Shown: positions 60,423-64,000 of the stretch, one piece after another
Layout of the letters: each line of letters opens with the position of its first letter
Position numbering within the stretch: the stretch's first letter is position 1
Assembly (NCBI RefSeq): GCF_028200735.1
Contig: NZ_JAQKPV010000004.1
Span: 1 to 64,000, forward strand
Length of the DNA: 64,000 nt
Direction: 5' to 3'
DNA from: Streptomyces sp. ACA25
GTDB lineage: Bacteria; Actinomycetota; Actinomycetes; Streptomycetales; Streptomycetaceae
Notes under the pieces: generated by a model
Databases searched by the model: none
The model's input: only the letters and a program-made list of their open reading frames with translations
What the model was told of the DNA's origin: nothing
Made by a program: the position numbers and the translations under genes

Positions 60423-60833
60423 GTGGAGGTCCGGCCGCAGGGAGCCGAGGAGACCCCCGGGGACCTGTACCGCGAGATTGCCGAGGGACTGCGGATGCCC
60501 CGGTCCGCCGGGGCCTCAACTCCGGCACGACCGCCCTCGGCTGGGACGGCCTGCCCGTCGTGCGACACCTTCGGACCGGACTTCGACCGGTCCCACGTCT
60601 GGTCGCAGCTGAAGGCGGGCGAATTCAGCTGTCTCGGAGTGACCGGGCTGCTGACCTTCGAGGCCGGTGCCCAGGTGCCGCGGGACAAGCCCGTCCACAT
60701 ACTGCGGTCCGGTCCGGGGGATGATCTCCGGATCGCCCTGCGCTGCGGCCGGTTCGGGGAGGACGCGGGAGAGGTCCACGGGACGGTTGAGACGTGGGGT
60801 GATGAGGAGTATCCGTGCCCGCTGGACGGGTAG
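60423..60833 (+). pseudogene. Unrecognised ORF, possibly frameshifted
   Basis: 136 codons from GTG 60423 with no ribosome site. The frame is open upstream through LLDGLPGRYTGDGALASHVL. The first 28 codons (VRPQGAEETPGDLYREIAEG) and the last 90 (FDRSHVWSQLKAGEFSCLGV, VHILRSGPGDDLRIALRCGR) have good codon bias. Between them the bias is better in another frame, which reads GLNSGTTALGWDGLPVVRH. I do not recognise a family; the DLYREIAEGL...WDGL pattern faintly recalls barstar-like proteins. It is either a short real gene or a decayed one. Confidence 0.35.
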
Positions 60834-60841
60834 GCGGCCGG

Positions 60842-60885
60842 CCGGTGTCCGCGTGTCCGGCACGTTCCGGACACGCGGACACCGG
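60842..60885. terminator. Strong hairpin terminator
   Basis: A perfect 19-bp stem (60842-60860 with 60867-60885) with 6-base loop CACGTT, just after the doubtful ORF and just before the PadR gene's stop. It would serve the PadR operon and any plus-strand transcript. Confidence 0.85.
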
Positions 60886-60893
60886 GACGGGGC

Positions 60894-61847
60894 TCACCCG
60901 CGTGGCGGGCGCAGCAGCGCTCCCAGGTGGGCGGCGGCGGTGGACAGATGGCGGCGAGCCTCACGCAGCTGTTGCTGGCTCACGCCGTGGTCACGGGCGG
61001 CGTCCCGCACATCGTCACGAAAGCGGTCCAGCAGCCGCTCCAGTTCGCGGGCGGGGTCGGCGACGGTGTCGGTGTCGGTGTCGCCGGAGGTGGTGCCGGT
61101 TCCGGTGGCAGCCCCTTCCGGAGCGTCGTCGGGCTCGGAAGTGCTCGCGGGGCCGGTGTCGCCGGCTGTCCCGGAGGCTGTGGGCCGTCCGGGCCGCTCG
61201 GTGGGGTGGTCCAGCCGCCGGCTCCAGCTGTCGACCTCCCGGGTCAGGCTGTCCAGCCCTTCACGGACCGCGCCCTGCCAGTCCCCGACCGAGCTGTGTG
61301 TGCGTACCCGGTCCTGAATGCGGCGGGCCGCTTCCTCGAACTGGCCCCGAGCCGCTTCCCTGGCCTGTTCGGCGTCCCGCTTGGCGCGGCGGGTCTCCTC
61401 CTTGGCGCGTCGGGCCTCTTCCTTCCAGCCGGACCGGCCCGATGTGCCGGAGCTGCTCCTGCGGACCTGTTCGGCGGCCTGCCGCACCTCCTGGCGCAGG
61501 TCATGAGCGGAGCCGCTGACGTCCTCCCGGATGCCTGCGGCCAGGGCGGTCAGGGAGTCACCGATCTCGCGTTCGAGAGCGGAGAGTTCGCGCTGCCGGT
61601 CGGCCAGCTCACGGCGCCCTGCGGCAGTCAGCGAGTAGACCTTCCGGCCGCCCTCCTCGGCGTGGCTGATCAGGCCCTCGGCTTCGAGCTTCGCCAGCCG
61701 GGGATAGACGGTGCCGGCGGAGGGCGCGTACAGCCCCTGGAAGCGCTCCTCCAGCAGCCTGATCAATTCGTAACCGTGCCGGGGTGTCTCACCGAGCAGT
61801 TTCAGCAAGTAGAGGCGGAGCCGGCCGTGACCGAAGACGGGAGGCAT
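60894..61847 (-). CDS. PadR-family transcriptional regulator with long coiled C-terminus
   Basis: 317 residues from ATG 61847, one base after the DUF4097 stop. The PadR winged helix is at about 6-80 (LRLYLLKLLGETPRHGYELI, FQGLYAPSAGTVYPRLAKLE, GLISHAEEGGRKVYSLTAAG). A long charged helical region (about 85-200) has KEEARRAKEETRRAKRDAEQ, then an acidic Thr/Asp linker and a final helix pair (EARRHLSTAAAHLGALLRP). PadR proteins usually repress their own operon. Tandem GATRTATCGCG motifs in the promoter are candidate sites. Confidence 0.9.
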   Translation of the reverse strand: MPPVFGHGRLRLYLLKLLGETPRHGYELIRLLEERFQGLYAPSAGTVYPRLAKLEAEGLISHAEEGGRKVYSLTAAGRRELADRQRELSALEREIGDSLTALAAGIREDVSGSAHDLRQEVRQAAEQVRRSSSGTSGRSGWKEEARRAKEETRRAKRDAEQAREAARGQFEEAARRIQDRVRTHSSVGDWQGAVREGLDSLTREVDSWSRRLDHPTERPGRPTASGTAGDTGPASTSEPDDAPEGAATGTGTTSGDTDTDTVADPARELERLLDRFRDDVRDAARDHGVSQQQLREARRHLSTAAAHLGALLRPPRG

Positions 61848-61848
61848 G

Positions 61849-62727
61849 TCAGACGTCCTTCCGCAGGGAGGGAGAAGTGGGGGGCGGGGTGGAGAAGTCC
61901 TCCGGGGGATTGTCCGGACGGCGCAGCACGGCGATGGCACCGGAGACGCTGTTGATCCGCACGCTGCCGCCGCCGTTGCCCAGCGTGCCGCTGAGCCGAC
62001 GGCTGCCCCAGCCGCCGCTCGTGCTGAGCTCGTCGAAGGCGCTGGAGACGGAGCCCCCGGCGGTACCGGCCTCCACCGCGGTGTCGGCGGGCTCGGGGAG
62101 CCGGACGGCGACGTCTCCGGACACGGTGTTCAGCCGGAGGTCGACCGGCTTGCCGCCGGGGGCGAAGTCCAGCACCGCACCTCCGCTGACCAGGTCGGCC
62201 CGGACGGACGGAGCGGCGCAGTCGATGAGGGTCAGGTCGCCGGACACCGAGTTGAACCGCAGAGGTCCTCCGAGCGCCTGCGCCTCCACCTTCCCGGTGA
62301 CGGTGTCGGCACGGACCGGACCGGTCAGCCCGACCAGGGTGGTGTCCCCGCTGACGCCCTGGACGGCGGCTGGGCCGTCGATGCCGGACACGACGCAGGG
62401 GGCGCCGACCGAGGCGAGGGAGAGGCGGACGGCGGAGGGCACCGAGACCGAGACGACCACACGCCGGTTCCAGGCCTTGCGGTCCAGCCACTTGAGGAAG
62501 CCCTGCCAGGGCAGGTCGTCGTAGCCGACCTCCAGCCGGTTGCCGGTGTGCCGCACCCGCAGGGCGGGGCCGTCGAGGGCGGACACCTCGACGCGGGCCT
62601 GCGGCCCGTCGGTTCCCACCACGTTGACGGCCCCGTTCACCACCCTGATGTCGAGCTCGCCGATGGTCTGTGCGTCGAACTCCAGCGTCCGCGGTGCGGT
62701 GATCTGCCACTCGGATGTCTTCGCCAC
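61849..62727 (-). CDS. DUF4097-family beta-repeat protein
   Basis: 292 residues from GTG 62727 (GGGGAGGG upstream). It is a right-handed parallel beta-helix-like repeat protein: ITAPRTLEFDAQTIGELDIR, VVNGAVNVVG, VSGDTTLVGLTGPVRADTVT, VSGDLTLIDC, VSGDVAVRLP and VSGAIAVLRR. The repeating VSGD strand turns define DUF4097. No signal peptide is visible, so it is probably cytoplasmic or membrane-associated. It is nearly always linked to a PadR or anti-sigma gene, and its role, perhaps envelope-stress sensing, is not established. Confidence 0.88.
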   Translation of the reverse strand: MAKTSEWQITAPRTLEFDAQTIGELDIRVVNGAVNVVGTDGPQARVEVSALDGPALRVRHTGNRLEVGYDDLPWQGFLKWLDRKAWNRRVVVSVSVPSAVRLSLASVGAPCVVSGIDGPAAVQGVSGDTTLVGLTGPVRADTVTGKVEAQALGGPLRFNSVSGDLTLIDCAAPSVRADLVSGGAVLDFAPGGKPVDLRLNTVSGDVAVRLPEPADTAVEAGTAGGSVSSAFDELSTSGGWGSRRLSGTLGNGGGSVRINSVSGAIAVLRRPDNPPEDFSTPPPTSPSLRKDV

Positions 62728-62782
62728 GTGCCCTCCCCGGTCCAGGTATGCGGGAGCCGCTTCCGCGCCGCTCCCCCTGAAC

Positions 62783-62810
62783 ACGATATATCGCGTCCAG
62801 GGGATGTCAA
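62783..62810 (-). promoter_or_regulatory. Promoter of the DUF4097-padR operon
   Basis: On the minus strand a perfect TTGACA (62810-62805), a 16-base spacer and TATCGT (62788-62783). The predicted start is near 62776, giving a leader of about 50 bases. Confidence 0.75.
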
Positions 62811-62821
62811 GATGTATCGCG
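62784..62821. promoter_or_regulatory. Candidate PadR operators
   Basis: The perfect palindrome CGATATATCG (62784-62793) overlaps the -10. GATATATCGCG (62785-62795) is repeated as GATGTATCGCG (62811-62821) just upstream of the -35. Two similar sites bracketing the promoter suggest repression by the operon's own PadR protein. Confidence 0.6.
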
Positions 62822-62848
62822 ACGGTGAGGGTGGTGGGCGCGGGATGT

Positions 62849-63031
62849 CTACTCGTCCTCGTCCTCGTCATCCAGGCGGGCCAGCCAGGTGGCGAGCCGC
62901 TCCACAGGCACCTCGAAGTCCGGGTTCAGATCGACGAAGACCCGCAGCTGCTCGGCCAGCCAGTCCAGGCGCACCTCCTCCTCGCCGCGCCGCTGCTCCA
63001 GTTCTTCGATTCCACGGTCGGTGAAGTACAA
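62849..63031 (-). CDS. DUF6104-type small protein
   Basis: 60 residues from TTG 63031, which has GGAGCGAGAG directly upstream. The frame is open to 63121 but the extra codons do not look conserved. The protein begins YFTDRGIEELEQRRGEEEVR and ends WLARLDDEDEDE with an acidic tail. I recognise it as the small DUF6104 protein that Streptomyces encode beside the 2-oxoglutarate dehydrogenase gene. It is downstream of that gene on the same strand, behind a strong terminator. The function is unknown. Confidence 0.82.
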   Translation of the reverse strand: MYFTDRGIEELEQRRGEEEVRLDWLAEQLRVFVDLNPDFEVPVERLATWLARLDDEDEDE

Positions 63032-63068
63032 CTCTCGCTCCGGTGGGGACAGGGATGGGACATGCCGA

Positions 63069-63113
63069 CGGCCGTGGGGCCCCGCCGCGGTCAGCGGCGG
63101 GGCCCCACGGCCG
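63069..63113 (-). terminator. Strong hairpin terminator of the 2-oxoglutarate dehydrogenase gene
   Basis: A perfect 20-bp stem (63069-63088 with 63094-63113) and 5-base loop GGTCA, 12 bases after the stop codon. Confidence 0.88.
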
Positions 63114-63124
63114 GGAAACACCGC

Positions 63125-64000
63125 TCAGAGGTCGAAGACCTCGCCGACCAGCTGCTGCTGTTCGGCCTGGTGGCGCTTTGCGGACCCGACCGCCGGGGAC
63201 GACGAGGACGGGCGCGAAACCCGCCGCAGCCGGTCGGCGTTCGGGACCGGTTCGGAGCCGATGACCAGGTCCAGGTGGTCGACCAGGTTGAGCGCGATGA
63301 AGGGCCACGCGCCCTGGTTGGCCGGCTCCTCCTGGGCCCACAGGAACTTCGAGGCCCGCTTGTACTTGGCCATCTCGGCCTGGACCTCTTCGCTGGGCAG
63401 CGGGTAGAGGCGCTCCAGGCGGATCAGGGCGGTGTCCGTGACGCCGCGCTTCTTCCGCTCCGCGTCCAGGTCGTAGTAGACCTTGCCGGAGCAGAACACG
63501 ACCTTGCGGACCTCCGCCGGGTCCACCGTCTCGTCGCCGATCACCGGACGGAATCCGCCGGTGGTGAACTCCTCCGCCTTGGAGGCGGCCGCCTTGAGCC
63601 GGAGCATCGACTTCGGGGTGAAGACGACCAGCGGCTTGTGGTGCGGGTTGTGCACCTGCCAGCGCAGCAGGTGGAAGTAGTTCGACGGCAGCGACGGCAT
63701 CGCGACGGTCATGCTGTTCTGGGCGCAGAGCAGCAGGAACCGCTCGATCCGGGCCGAGGAGTGGTCCGGGCCCTGGCCCTCGTAACCGTGCGGGAGCAGC
63801 AGGGTGACCCCGGAGGTCTGGGCCCACTTCTGTTCGGCCGAGGAGATGAACTCGTCGATCGTGATCTGCGCGCCGTTGCCGAAGTCGCCGAACTGCGCCT
63901 CCCACATGACCAGCGTGTCCGGCCGGGCCAGCGAGTAGCCGTACTCGAAGCCCATCGCCGCGTACTCGCTGAGCAGCGAGTCGTAGACGTTGAACCGCGC
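63125..64000 (-). CDS. kgd: Multifunctional 2-oxoglutarate dehydrogenase E1/E2 (Kgd/SucA), C-terminal part
   Basis: The last 291 residues; the gene continues beyond the right edge. The E1 C-terminal domain is clear: MGFEYGYSLARPDTLVMWEA, FGDFGNGAQITIDEFISSAE, LLPHGYEGQGPDHSSARIER, HHKPLVVFTPKSMLRL and LIRLERLYPLP. In actinobacteria this protein fuses an E2-like transacylase domain to the thiamine-dependent E1 and works with a shared dihydrolipoamide dehydrogenase in the TCA cycle. Whether the N-terminal acyltransferase domain is present cannot be seen. Confidence 0.93.
   Translation of the reverse strand, partial: ARFNVYDSLLSEYAAMGFEYGYSLARPDTLVMWEAQFGDFGNGAQITIDEFISSAEQKWAQTSGVTLLLPHGYEGQGPDHSSARIERFLLLCAQNSMTVAMPSLPSNYFHLLRWQVHNPHHKPLVVFTPKSMLRLKAAASKAEEFTTGGFRPVIGDETVDPAEVRKVVFCSGKVYYDLDAERKKRGVTDTALIRLERLYPLPSEEVQAEMAKYKRASKFLWAQEEPANQGAWPFIALNLVDHLDLVIGSEPVPNADRLRRVSRPSSSSPAVGSAKRHQAEQQQLVGEVFDL

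Larger units (their letters stand above)
60350..60893. other. Stretch with one doubtful ORF and a terminator
   Basis: 544 bases between the oxidoreductase and the PadR gene. It contains the doubtful ORF at 60423-60833 and a strong hairpin at 60842-60885. Third-position GC bias moves between frames around 60510-60560, as if a gene had been broken by small insertions or deletions. Confidence 0.45.

Noticed and set aside
1..64000. tRNA, rRNA, CRISPR array or replication origin
   Set aside because: No cloverleaf with conserved T-loop, no rRNA signature, no spaced direct repeats and no DnaA-box cluster was seen on reading the window, though by-eye scanning could miss a tRNA.

Overview
The window is high-GC actinomycete chromosome, almost certainly Streptomyces or a close relative. 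The evidence is the third-codon-position GC bias, frequent GTG and TTG starts, leaderless -10 boxes six to eight bases before start codons, and marker families (SigR/RsrA, DasR, WblE, SigH, Ni-SOD/SodX, MsiK-type sugar importers without their own ATPase). From memory, gene order from about 21 kb to the right end follows the S. coelicolor segment that holds sigR-rsrA, dasR-dasABC, wblE, sigH, sodN-sodX and the 2-oxoglutarate dehydrogenase gene. No database search was run. No tRNA, rRNA or CRISPR array was recognised.

Region by region. 0-0.2 kb: tail of an IS200/IS605-type transposase and its probable right-end hairpin. 0.2-4.3 kb: a spermidine-synthase-like protein, a small monooxygenase-fold protein, an anchored secreted protein and an OmpR-type response regulator/histidine kinase pair. 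4.3-19.2 kb: a cellulose-utilisation block made of GH1 beta-glucosidase bglC, cellobiose importer cebEFG and repressor cebR, then two beta-propeller genes, then divergent GH6 and GH48 exocellulases with N-terminal CBM2 domains. Four CebR-type operators (two perfect TGGGAGCGCTCCCA) tie the cellulases, importer and glucosidase into one circuit. 19.3-26.8 kb: SRAP protein, hydrolase, sigR-rsrA thiol-stress switch with a GGGAAT-N18-GTT promoter, TPR protein, peptide deformylase, D-Ala-D-Ala carboxypeptidase, lipoprotein and acetyltransferase.

27-34 kb: dasR, dasABC, a GH3 N-acetylglucosaminidase and a SIS-domain phosphosugar enzyme. Together they would import chitobiose, split it and feed aminosugar phosphate into glycolysis. 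34.5-40.8 kb: a PdtaS-like kinase, wblE with a CRP-like site, a lipid kinase, a small membrane protein, sigH with its anti-sigma gene and a PLP enzyme. 41-47.6 kb: an AfsR-like SARP regulator divergent from a second complete sugar-import operon whose promoter copies the dasA promoter, including dre boxes and a shared 17-bp upstream element.

47.7-64 kb: NUDIX hydrolase, membrane protein, LCP ligase, cyclophilin lipoprotein, Ni-SOD and its protease (with a likely s-SodF RNA in the sodN 3' region), CGNR protein, malic enzyme, a polar amino-acid ABC operon, small proteins, a quinone-oxidoreductase-like enzyme, a DUF4097-PadR autoregulated operon, DUF6104, and the C-terminal third of a multifunctional 2-oxoglutarate dehydrogenase running off the right edge.

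The most interesting features are the duplicated DasR promoter architecture with its unexplained 17-bp element, its position next to a SARP regulator gene, and the compact CebR cellulase block.
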